DNA from: Sitta carolinensis
Lineage: Eukaryota > Chordata > Aves > Passeriformes > Sittidae
DNA length: 64,000 nt
Direction: 5' to 3'
NCBI GenBank assembly: GCA_032173965.1
Contig: CM063283.1
Span: 40,483,743 to 40,547,742, forward strand
In this document: positions 12,078 to 21,891 of the stretch, in pieces
Position numbering within the stretch: the stretch's first letter is position 1
Layout: each line of letters opens with the position of its first letter
Program-made: the position numbers and the translations under genes
Notes under the pieces: model-generated
What the model was told of the DNA's origin: nothing
Databases searched by the model: none
The model's input: only the letters and a program-made list of their open reading frames with translations

Positions 12078-12744
12078 ATAAAATGCTTTCTTTTCTTTTC
12101 TGGAAAAGATGACAGCATGCATGCTACAGCAGGATGCCACAGCCTGTGCATACATCATCACCATATATATATGCCATGGGGAAGGCAGGGGTAGCAGTTC
12201 GGCCTCCCCAGGCCCTGGGATTGCTGTCAGCTGCAGGTCCCCCAGACCTGCCCCTGGCTCTGCCATTACAGGCTGTATTTTTTACTGGACTGACTGGTAA
12301 CTGGACAGAAAAAGACAGCCAAGCTTTTGGGCATACAAGCCTTTCTTCATGTCTGAAATAGAAGCAGTAAGTTTAAGGTAACAGCTCAGAGTCTAAATAA
12401 ATATGCATCGGTTAGGTAATTTTTGAAAGAAAAGACTGTTCATGTTGAAAAGAGATGAGAGGAAAGTAAGACACAGTGAAAGTAGAGCAAGGGCAATAAT
12501 CCTCTTGGACAGAGGAGAGTTTGAAACAGAGGTTGTTTGAAACACTGAAAGATAAGGGAGAAAGGAAAAGTTAATAAAAAATCAAATAAATCACTAGCAG
12601 CTTTCTGTATTTTGTACTCAAAAATATGACTCTCTAAGGAGGAGAGAATTTTTTTATTTTCTAAAACTGGGTGCTCAGACATGGCTTGACTATTTGTCAA
12701 AGGTTTGACGTTGGCACAAGGCCAGTGCCCCTATGAGGATATAC
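12078..12744. other. Flank with a small GC-rich patch, unclassified
   Basis: The part at about 12180-12270 is GC-rich and could be a worn LTR or other repeat fragment. I cannot assign it. The rest is AT-rich. Confidence 0.35.
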
Positions 12745-14037
12745 TGTCCTGGTATTTGCTGTGAGATGTGACCAAAAACAGAGCAAAACAGTTTCTAATT
12801 TAGAAAGCAAAAGAAAAGAACTTTATTACTTATAATATGCAAAGAAGACACATACAGAAGAAAATGAAAACTTTAAAAAACACTCTTCCTCCCCCCACCC
12901 CAGTTCTCAACACAATAAAACAAACTAAAAATTCCCAATCGAGTTACCACCTTTCAGATAATTAATCCTTAGTCCATTACCACCCTTTCGATAATCAGTA
13001 CTCAGTCCATTAAGGAGAGATAGGAGTCCTTCTTGCACCACATCGTGGCCTTTTCTTCCATGTCCAGTGCTCTCACCACTGCATGGACCAGAGCTGCTCC
13101 TAGGGTTTTTCTTTTTCAAAGATGCTTTGGTTAGTTCCAAGAAACGACAGCTTCTCAAATTTTGGGACACCAGTCCCCCCCCAATATTACCCCCTGGGGC
13201 CAGGGGCCTTGAGAACAGAGCTCTTCCTCTCATCTCTGTTCACACTACTGTCCACTCTTGGCTCCAAGCCAACGCCTCTCCCCAAATGCAGTCTCTGTGT
13301 TACAGAAAAGAAATGAGTCCATCCTTGGCTATAAGAACAGTCCAGCCAAAGGCCACTCCATCATCTCCTCCCACCTAGGATTCTTTTCAGCATTCTCTGA
13401 CAATCTTCCACTTGCACAAACTTTCATCATCTCTGCTTAGTTCTCTTTATTTTCTTCTTCAAATTCAGGAGGATTAGCATTTATAAAGTTTCCATCATCT
13501 ACGAAAAGGGTTAAAATCTTGGGCTTTGTTTCCTCAGAACTCTCACGGTATCTTTGCTGCTGGGCACTCTTCTCGTGCCACCCCCCCCATACTCCTTCGG
13601 CCGTGCTGTCTAGTGGTTGATATCAAATTTCAAGGTGACACAGATCACAGACATGGTCTCTCAGTCTCTCTCTCTCTCTCTCCAGGGCGGGGGGCGGGGG
13701 GGGGAAAGGCTGCCTGATGCCTCTCAAGGTTCTTGTATCTCTCCACCCTTCCATCCTGCAGGATCTTCCTCTCCCCTCTCTGCCCAAGGCTCCAGCCTAC
13801 CTCGCCCAGGCCGCATGGCTTCCCCTCCCGGCCCAGCTGGGCAGGGGAGATCCGTCCGTCCTCCCGGACCGGAACCAAGAGAGAGCTTTCCGGGGAAGCC
13901 CTCTGCTTTTAACCCCTTGTGTTCTCAGAGGCGGATCCTTGTCCTCAGTGGCCACACCAGGTGCCAGTCTTTAAACCTGAGCACTCATTGGTTTGACCAC
14001 TGAATTTCAAAAAACTCATTTTTTTCAAACTACCACA
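12745..14037 (-). mobile_element. Long ERV LTR, minus strand, about 1.3 kb
   Basis: In the minus-strand sense the element starts TGTGGTAGTTTGAA (from 14037) and ends AGGACA at 12745, so both ends have LTR form. It has a TTAAAAG TATA-like box at 13906-13913 and AATAAA at 12822-12827, near its 3' end. The U3 part (about 13500-14000) is very GC-rich. A second, shorter relative lies at 18890-19330 and shares the order AATAAA, A-rich stretch, CTTCCTCC block. I found no exact target-site duplication, so an old insertion or damaged ends are likely. The long distance from TATA to poly(A) signal (about 1.08 kb) is unusual and could mean extra inserted sequence. Open frames on either strand here look incidental. 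Confidence 0.7.
13684..13707 (+). repeat. G-rich run inside LTR, possible G-quadruplex
   Basis: G-runs of 3, 6 and 9 separated by single C, followed by GG after AAA, directly after a (TC)n run (about 13658-13681). On the LTR's own sense strand this is C-rich. Confidence 0.7.
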
Positions 14038-15072
14038 CTATTTCATTGAGATGTAAGTCTTGACAGCAGTCTTTCATAGACAGAAAAAAAAATTAAAGTA
14101 CTGAAACTGATATGAAAGTGGTTTGAGGTTCCTTTGAATTGTGAAATGCTTATTATAATATGGTCACACTTTACAGTGTATGGAATTAGAAACGAAAAGT
14201 TAGAAGACACTGACAACACTTTTCATCAATGTAAATAGGATCCAGGATTCGACTTTGATTATATTGCCATAAATATCCATCATAACAGCTGAAAATTTCA
14301 TGCTAAATAAGTGCATGGAAAAATTTCACATAAGTAAATGGGGAAGGGGGTTGGGTGTTAATTCTATTCTTTTTTCTATTGTGCAGATTGCTAATTGTGT
14401 ATGAAAAAAATCTGAAAACAGTGTAATATATTAGCAAAGGTCATCTTTGTGTAAAACCACATAATAAGAAGAAACTTAAAAGGAAGGAATTATGTTATCC
14501 TGAATAACAAGGACAAATTGGTGATCTGATCTAGAGAGCTGCTGATCAATAGGCTAATTATTTGAATAAAGATAACAGTGGCTCCTCAGATCTCATATCT
14601 GTTTCGGTAAACACACCTCTGTCTTGACAGACAAACTGTAATATTTGTCTTGGGGGCAGCAGCAGTTGTAAGGTTTTTTCTTTGTTTGGGGTGTGGGTTT
14701 TGGATAGAAAGGTCATTTCAGAAGACCCAACTGAAGACAAGAACAAAAAATGTAATGAAGAACAAGGCTGGAGTAAAAATCAATTCATTTAGGAAAAAGA
14801 AGCCTTTTCCTTTGGGGATATGTTAGGATTCTTTTGAGTGGACAAGGATTAATAATTTAAGATTATGGCTAGGTGATAAATATAAATTTTCCACAAGTCT
14901 TATATATATTGGTATTACTTGTAGGAGGCATGCATATATACATTTGTCAGTTCATCTTACGAACTGAAGAAATTGAAAAGAGATATAAAAATATAACATA
15001 ATTTTTGCTTATTTTGTGTATAAAGATAATAACATTAATAAGCAAGGAAAAAATTGTCATGAAACAGTGTTT
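14038..15072. other. Anonymous AT-rich DNA
   Basis: No gene or named repeat recognised between two LTRs. Confidence 0.5.
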
Positions 15073-15077
15073 GTCAT
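15073..15077 (+). repeat. Target-site duplication GTCAT, left copy
   Basis: GTCAT directly before the LTR start, exactly repeated at 15848-15852. Confidence 0.85.
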
Positions 15078-15847
15078 TGTTGGGGGTTGAGTTCTCGTGT
15101 AGAATTTTTTTCCCATAAATTGCTAGGGAACTGATCTCTGGGCACTTATGGATAGTTAAGAAAGACAAAAGAAGTGGCCTGGGGTAGAGGGAGGGGAGGA
15201 ACACATGGACTTCACTTTTTTTTTCTGGGGGGTGTGCTTGTCGGGAGAAGAAACAGCAGGCGGTGGCTTTTCAGACTGCGCGGGGGGGGAGATCTCTTTT
15301 TCACTGGCTCCACTGGAGCGGAGTTTGGGGTTTCCTGCCACGGTCTCTCCGTGTGTGCCCCGGCAATCCTGACCCTGCCCCTGTCTGCCTGGCCGGGAGC
15401 CGCTGCAGTTCCTGCCCCCCTCGCTGTTCCTTCACTCCTGCTCCGAGTGTTCTCCACACCTCAGCCCGCACCCCCTGCCTGCCGGGACTCATGCTGCAGC
15501 TCCAGCTACCGCCGTGGAGCTCCTGATCCATCTCCAGCATCCCGGGACTCTGCACCACAGCTGCCTGTGTCGGGAACTGCACCAACGGGGAAAGGGTGCC
15601 AGTGGCAGAGAAAACTGTGACTGTTTCCCTGCTTCTGTCTGTTGTTCATATCATAGTTATTGTTGTTCTGTTTTGCCTTGCTAAACACAAGTAAAGGACT
15701 GTTATCCATATCCTCACATCTTCGCCTGAGAGCCCCTTAATTCTAAAATTATAACAATTCGGAGAGAGGAGGGTTTTTTTTTTCATCCTCCATTTCAGGA
15801 GAGGATCCTGTTTGTCCTTAGCGATACCTGTCTTCCAAACTAAGACA
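15078..15847 (+). mobile_element. Solo LTR, ERVL-like, plus strand, 770 bp
   Basis: The element begins TGTTGGGGGTTGAG and ends AACTAAGACA, flanked by an exact 5-bp duplication GTCAT, the duplication size typical of ERVL. The middle (about 15180-15600) is strongly GC-rich against AT-rich surroundings. The 3' part carries AGTAAA at 15690-15695, a possible variant poly(A) signal, followed by a U5-like stretch resembling common passerine ERVL LTRs. No internal retroviral sequence is left, so it is a solo LTR. The 148-codon open frame at 15174-15620 (+) and the overlapping minus-strand frames follow from its high GC and are not genes. Another solo LTR in the opposite direction starts 105 bp downstream. 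Confidence 0.87.
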
Positions 15848-15852
15848 GTCAT
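15848..15852 (+). repeat. Target-site duplication GTCAT, right copy
   Basis: Exact copy of 15073-15077 after the CA end of the LTR. Confidence 0.85.
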
Positions 15853-15945
15853 ATAATATGAAAAAAATTAGTTGGATTCTGTTTTTACTTTTAAGATAAT
15901 ATAGGGAATTTTCCATGAGGTTGTTTTCTGTGTTGAATCTTGATA

Positions 15946-15951
15946 ACATTA
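15946..15951 (+). repeat. Target-site duplication ACATTA, left copy
   Basis: ACATTA directly before TGTCACTG, exactly repeated at 16290-16295. Confidence 0.8.
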
Positions 15952-16289
15952 TGTCACTGTGGGCGAGTAACAAACGACACGAACTTCGTTTATGAAAACT
16001 TCATCTGACTCCAATCTTTATTCAAAAACTGACTCCTTTTATATATCTTTTAGAACAGGTCATCTCACTGGTCAGAAGAGTGTCAGAACTCCTCATCTCA
16101 TTGGCCAAAGCCAAAAGACAGAGAGAACGTCCGTCCCACAGACAGGAATCTAAAACATCACTCGTGTTACAATAACACTTGTAATGTTTATGTCAAGCCT
16201 GTGTGAACCAGATCTTTCCAAACTAAAACATCATGAAGAAGCTGAGTCTAGAAACTCAGAAACTTCAGGCCTAGGAGACTTAGACTACA
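15952..16289 (-). mobile_element. Compact solo LTR, minus strand, 338 bp
   Basis: TG...CA ends and an exact 6-bp duplication ACATTA define the element. On the minus strand it reads CCAAT (16100-16104), then TATATAAAAG (16036-16045), then AATAAAG (16016-16022), then a U5 ending with GCCCACAGTGACA. The poly(A) signal sits only about 15 bases after the TATA box, upstream of where transcription should start, which implies a very short R. That layout is known from alpha- and beta-type retroviruses and fits the 6-bp duplication (ERVK class). No internal sequence remains. Confidence 0.82.
16036..16045 (-). promoter_or_regulatory. LTR TATA box TATATAAAAG
   Basis: Strong TATA match on the minus strand, with a CCAAT motif about 60 bp upstream at 16100-16104. 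Whether it is active cannot be told from sequence. Confidence 0.6.
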
Positions 16290-16295
16290 ACATTA
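16290..16295 (+). repeat. Target-site duplication ACATTA, right copy
   Basis: Exact copy of 15946-15951. Confidence 0.8.
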
Positions 16296-17242
16296 GAGTA
16301 ATGATTACAAGATTTAACACAAAGGATTTGCATTGAGGAATATTGTGATCTAATTTTCAGCATACTTATGCAAATAGGTCTTGTGAACAAGAAACTCTTA
16401 TTTTCATGGTGTATGCTATACTCATGCTGAAAATTTAGATGAATAGTTAAACAGAACATTCAGAGCAGATCATGGGAAGATTATTTAGCAACCTGTGGCT
16501 GAATGTTGTAAAAATAATATTGCTGTAATCTTTTATGTCCTCTCATGTGTTTGAAGTGGATGAATGGTCTTTGTTTATATGCTTCTTTAAGAGATGCATC
16601 ATCTTGGGAAGAAAGACTTTCACTGCTTAGTCAAGTACCATTGTCAGCAAAGGGCTAAAGGCAAATTGTGTAGTGATTTGTGGATTACTCAGGTTCTCTT
16701 TTAATAAGTGTCAGTAATTGAACAGCTGTTTCCTATGCACACTAAAGTTCAGCCAAAAGGATTTGTCAAGAAAATCAGCCAACAGAATTTTTCAGTAGCT
16801 GAATTCTCAAGGCAAGAAATACTCAAGGGGAACCGTGCTGGATGCTAAACTTTGAGGAAAACACTGAAGTAATCTAATCATTATTACAGAAATTGGAGAA
16901 TACTGATACTGTAATTGCCAAAATATGAATGAAGGTGAAATGGCTTTTTTCTCTCAAGCTTTTTTATCCTGGATTTAATGGCTTTCAAGAAAGAAGTGCA
17001 AATTTTTAATATATGGTAAAAGCTGTTAATATACGGTTAAGCTGTTGAAGAGCCAATAATACCAATTCACAAAAATCTTCATTTACCTAGGAATATATTT
17101 CTTTGTTCATAGTTTTACATCCAGTAAATAAGGCCAACTTCTCTAACACTAGAACTGATATCGTTCTTAGAGTCAAAATATAAATCTGAGCAACATCAGT
17201 ATATAACTGGATTTACAATGCAATAACTTGGTTTTAATGTCT
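16296..17242. other. Anonymous AT-rich DNA
   Basis: No gene or named repeat recognised. An imperfect direct repeat lies near 17010-17046. Confidence 0.5.
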
Positions 17243-17248
17243 ATGACT
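17243..17248 (+). repeat. Target-site duplication ATGACT, left copy
   Basis: ATGACT directly before TGTTGTCCC, exactly repeated at 17536-17541. Confidence 0.82.
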
Positions 17249-17535
17249 TGTTGTCCCTGAAAATAAGCCTTCTGATTTGTTTTAGTATGAGTCAGTTCTC
17301 ATGAATTGTAAGATAAACAAGAATCATGTTTGCATTCCTTTGTGAAAATTTATCACCTGATGGACTTCTCAAGTGACCAGTGGAGATGGAGAGGTGGTAA
17401 CTTTATCCAATCTCTGATCACTGTCCAGAAACTTACATATATGAAGTCAACAATAAACGAGACTTCTTTTCTTCTTCTCTGCCTGAACACCTGTTGTGTG
17501 TGTTGCTGTGTGTTCCTATCTGCGTCACAGTAACA
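17249..17535 (+). mobile_element. Compact solo LTR, plus strand, 287 bp, copy 2
   Basis: TG...CA ends (TGTTGTCCC to CAGTAACA) sit inside an exact 6-bp duplication ATGACT. AATAAA is at 17452-17457, just after a TATA-like ACATATATG. Its last 127 bp match 5828-5956 closely, so both belong to one family, but the U3 halves differ strongly. The 6-bp duplication points to the ERVK class. The open frames across it on both strands are incidental. Confidence 0.83.
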
Positions 17536-17541
17536 ATGACT
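17536..17541 (+). repeat. Target-site duplication ATGACT, right copy
   Basis: Exact copy of 17243-17248. Confidence 0.82.
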
Positions 17542-18889
17542 ATTCAAAAATATGGAAGATACATCTCAATTAAATATATTTATCAACAAAGCAAATGGAG
17601 CATAATCAATTTTAAATACATTAGAAATTAAAGGTCTAATCCTAAATTACTTACAGGATCAAAAATCAATGTGGATCATGGATAGAGGGAATTTAGCAAT
17701 GGTAAAACAAATAGAGTCAATATTCAATAAAACTGATGTGAAAGTGAAGGCACAGATTCATCCCAGTCTTCCAAAATGCGTTTTAAGTCTATGGAGTGGT
17801 AAAATAAAATTGCAAATTTTATTTGGTATATTCATACTATACCTTCATAGAGGCTTGGCTATGAATCTGAGAAAATTAACTTCACGTGAAATAACTGTCA
17901 TGCCATCCTGCAAAGGAAAACAGAGATTAATTTTTTTTGAGAGGGTGCATGCAATTATTATTTATGTGACATCACAGAGATTCAGTAGTTAACAACAGAT
18001 GCCAGATTAAGTACCTAGATTAAATAAGGAAACTAAGTTGTAATCCAAGCTTTACCTCCAGTAATAACAGTTTCAGGAAAGAAACATCTGTTTTACCAGA
18101 AGGTCAAGGGAGCAATAAATGGATGTAGTTTTATTGTCTATGGGTAGTTTTGTTGTTTGTTTTTTTGTTTCTTTTGTTTTTGGCATAATTTTGTCCTCAG
18201 ATTGCTATTTGCTTTATTCTGAGTAAGTTTTTTTTGGTTGGTTGGGTTTTTTAAATGTTTTTATTCATGTTTGCCAAGACACATTCATGTGAATAGAACT
18301 GTCTCTTCAATGCCCTAAATTTTTATTTTTACTCCATTGTTTGGCTGACAGCTGCATCTATAATTATTCAAAATTAATGTGCTCAAGGCATTAAACAACA
18401 CCTCCTGTGCAAAACATTCCTGAAAATAAATAATTATTTTCTTGTAAGTTTTAAATACTCAGGAATTGATCTGATTAAGTATATCTGCTTTGCTATTAGA
18501 GACAAAAACAAACAAGTAAATAAACAAAATTATATGGCCACTGATTAAGCTCTTGCATTTAAAAATTCAAACAAAAAATGTTTTACTTTGACTTAAAGAC
18601 AGTTTTTGTGCTATTAAAAATCATGAATTATAAAATACTTTAGGCCAAAATAATATATTAAATCAATTATAATTTAGAAAATTATAATTCAGAAGCAACA
18701 CTTCAGAAAAAATGGAGAAGTTGTAGTTCTGCAGTGACAGAAAAAGAAAGCATCGTTAAATATAAATAATAAAAAAGTCATTATAGTAAAGGCTGATTTG
18801 TAGAATTTAATATTAGTATTGTGTTATACCTCTATTTAAACACCTACAGAAACAGTCCTACAGCAGTGACTTTAAACGGTATCTGGTAT
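17542..18889. other. Anonymous AT-rich DNA
   Basis: No repeat or gene recognised. The frame at 17669-17992 (+, 107 codons) has no family I know. Confidence 0.5.
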
Positions 18890-19330
18890 TGTCGTGGTTT
18901 CAATTCAAAACCTGGCAGAAACACCAATTTCTGTTCTGGTTTGATTTTTGCCAATTTCAAAGTTTCCAATCAAGAGCAAAGCAGGCTTAAGCTTAAAGGT
19001 AATAAGACTTTATTAACTAACCCTAAAAGAAAGAAAAACAACAAAAATGAAAATGAAACTTTCAAAACATTCTTCCTCCCTCCCCACACCTTCTTTTCTC
19101 TTAACTGACAATGTAAAGAAAACAATGCTCAGAAATCTCAGTCAGTTTTCTACCTCTAAAACAGGTTCTTTTCAGTCCATTTAGGGAGGGAAGCACCTCT
19201 TGTTCATTATGGTCAATTTCCCCACAAGATAACAGTTCTCTTGTGGATCCATTCTTCATGAACAGCAACCGCTCAGACCTTTTTCGTTTATGAAATTCCT
19301 CCCATGTTCACAGCTGTGTCTCTGGACCAC
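18890..19330 (-). mobile_element. Partial ERV LTR, minus strand, relative of 12745-14037
   Basis: The + strand starts TGTCGTGGTTTC, the usual antisense of an avian LTR 3' end. It shares the order of blocks with 12745-13080: AATAAA on the minus strand (19009-19014), an A-rich stretch, a CTTCCTCC pyrimidine block, then a 'cagtccattwaggga' block. The GC-rich U3 seen in the longer copy is missing, so this copy is truncated or internally deleted. The right limit is approximate and I see no duplicated target site. Confidence 0.65.
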
Positions 19331-21166
19331 ATCAATGTATGGGGTCTTATTTTAAAGACAACATATTCAAAACAAATGTTCTCTCACAATTAAAATATTC
19401 AGCATTTCTGGACCATTTGGCTAGATTTTTATTTTTAGAAAAGAAAAGCACTTTCAGCGAGTAATTTTCTTTCATTACCCTCGCTTTGACCTTATGGACA
19501 TACTTCTTTTTTTTTTTTTTTTTTCTTTTATGGATGAGTTTAAATACTTGCACTTAAATATACGAATTAAAAACTTGACTGGAATAAGGAGAATTAAGAG
19601 GTCATAGTGAGGGATAAGGATATGAAGATGTCTGTAAATATTTGCAATGCATGCATTTAGAAAATGATCACAAAGTAGATCGTAGAGGCATAATTAAGAA
19701 AATAATATAAAAATGAGCAGTAAAAAAAGTGAATATTAACGTAAGGCCTCTAAGACAACTGTGTCCTACTACTCTGATGAACAACAGAATAAGTTCTCTA
19801 GAAGTGGACGAATTTTGCAGCACTTGAGTCAGTTAAAGTGAGACTGGACAAAATATTTTTGTGATAATTTGGTGAAGAAACTTACTAGGAAACTTAATAA
19901 ATCTTTCCCCTTTTCTAATATTTATCTCCATGGAAAGATAATAATTATGAATCCCTATGTATCATTTTTATTATATTGCTCTAAATTAATGTGACTGTAT
20001 TATTAACTATATACATATTTTCTTTATTCCGTTAAATAATACCTATTTATCCTAAGCATAAAATATTTTTTCTAACAATGTCAGCAATATTCTGTTGTAT
20101 CTGCATTTATGTTCTATTTCATTATGCAAGAGAGAGAGAGTCCTTGACCCAAGGAAGTTAAGAAGATAATAACAAAGGCATATGCATCAATCAAGTCTGT
20201 ACAGGAATTAAATATTCTGCTAGTCAATAAGACAAACACTATAAAGTACTTTTGGATTAAGCAACCATTATGTTTATGCTCAGTATCCTTCTTCATTATT
20301 ACAATGTGAAATGTTATTTTGAAACTATGTTTAACAGATATACATATATTTTATTTTTTTGCAAAACTGGTGCATGCATATGTGTTCCCAGAATCAGTTT
20401 GGAATATACAGGTAATTGTTTTCATAGTCTCTTTTCAATACTAATGAGATTACTTGTTTCTAGCTCATCAGAATTAATTTTTAAGGCTTTTAAAAAGTTC
20501 TGTGACATGGAGCTAAACAAGTCATTCATTTACATACGAAATAGCTGTGAAGTGTATAGTACAACATATGGCACCTCATACTCAAGACTATGAGATGTAT
20601 CTGCTCTTCTATCACAATGTGTTTTTATAGGTAGAATTGTTTTAAAACAAAAGAACTAAAAGTGTGGGTTTATTTCTTTCTTTATTTCTTTTTTCCTTTA
20701 AGCATGACATTTCCGTATAGTTATGTTCTGGAAAATAATCTGAAATATCATAGTACATGATTTTGATTAATCAGGTTGTTTATCTTAGCTATTTTTAGGG
20801 ACTGGACTGCAAAATGGGTTTTACTGCAGTTCATTGTTATTGGCTCGAGTATTTCTGTAAGAGTATAGCGGGTCTCTTGAGATTAAGAACAGTGTAGAAC
20901 TGGGAGTAAAGGATAACCTGTAGTAATATTAGTCTTTGTGGGTGTTGCAGCTTAATGATCCTGCTCTTTACCAACGACTTGCATTAATGAAGTCAAGACC
21001 AAGGTTCCCACTGTCTTTATAAGTCAGAGTATTTATTAGGCCCTGAACATTTAGAGTGTAATACCTCTCTAAGCACAGTTTTCTTCAGCTTCTGTGGTTT
21101 GTGGTAGATAGTCATATGCTAACTTCCTTTGGCTTTCAAAACTTTACTGAGTAGTGAATAGGATAT
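19331..21166. other. Anonymous AT-rich DNA
   Basis: No gene or named repeat recognised. A T-tract lies at about 19507-19524. Confidence 0.5.
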
Positions 21167-21891
21167 TATCCATCCTGCTCAAGTAGGGCCATCTAGAGTC
21201 AGCTACCCAGGACCATGTCCATAAGGGTTTTGCATGTTTCCACAGATGGAGTTTTCACAGTTTCTCTGGGCAAGCCGTGCCAGCATTCAGCCATCCTCAA
21301 AGTAAAAAAAGTGTTTACTGATGTTCAGATGGAATTGCCTGTGTTTCAGCTTGTGCCCATTGCCTCTGATTATGTCACTGAGGACCACTGAAAAGAGCCT
21401 GGACACACCTTCTCTTCATCCTTCCTTCAGGTATCTGAAGGATTCATAAGATACACCGTGAGTGTTCACTTCTCTAGGCTGAACAGCCCAAGCTCTTTCA
21501 GACTTTCCTTGTATGTGAGGTGCTTCAGTCCCTTAATCATCCTTGTCATCCTTTGTTGGACTCTTTTCAGTATTTGCATGTCTCTTTTGTGCTGAGCAGC
21601 CCAGAAGAGGACAAATACTCCAGATGTAGCCTCAAAAGTGCTGAATAAAAAAAAAGAAGGAACACACAACCTCCAACAGTAGGCAGTACTTTTCTAAAGT
21701 AGCCAAGGGTACCACTAGCCTTCCTTCTGAGTGCTGGCTCGGGTGGAACTTTGTGCCCACCAGGATGACTATATCCCTTTCTGTCAATTGCTTGCCAGCT
21801 GGATTCTCCTACCATATGTTGGTACATGGAATTGTTCTCATGTGCATGACGTTGCATTTCTTCTTGTTCAACTTAATGAAATTCCTTTTGG
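21167..21891 (-). mobile_element. CR1 LINE 3' fragment, minus strand, about 725 bp
   Basis: The longest CR1 piece in the window. On the + strand it follows the antisense CR1 3' region in order: 'catcctgctcaagtagggcc', 'tctctgggcaagccgtgcca', 'atgttcagatggaattgcct', 'ttgtgcccattgcctctg', 'aggctgaacagcccaagctc', 'ccagaagaggacaaatactc', then the 'cttcttgttcaacttaatga' area. The minus-strand frame at 21466-21669 shows the usual CR1 reading RMTRMIKGLKHLTYKE...LGLFSLEK. It lacks the terminal 8-mer repeats and the upstream reverse transcriptase, so it is truncated at both ends. A + strand A-run interrupts it at about 21648-21656. Confidence 0.92.

Noticed and set aside
11840..12266. Arg/Glu/Lys-rich frames (-) and Ser/Leu-rich frames (+)
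   Set aside because: They are translations of the (CTCTT)n microsatellite.
12745..14037. Target-site duplication for the long LTR
   Set aside because: The flanks TATAC and CTATT do not match well enough to call.
15174..15620. 148-codon GC-rich open frame (+)
   Set aside because: It lies wholly inside a TSD-defined ERVL-like LTR, and similar frames are open on the other strand because of high GC. No domain recognised.
21466..21857. Minus-strand frames as host genes
   Set aside because: The sequence follows the CR1 3' region, including its usual MIKGLxHL translation.
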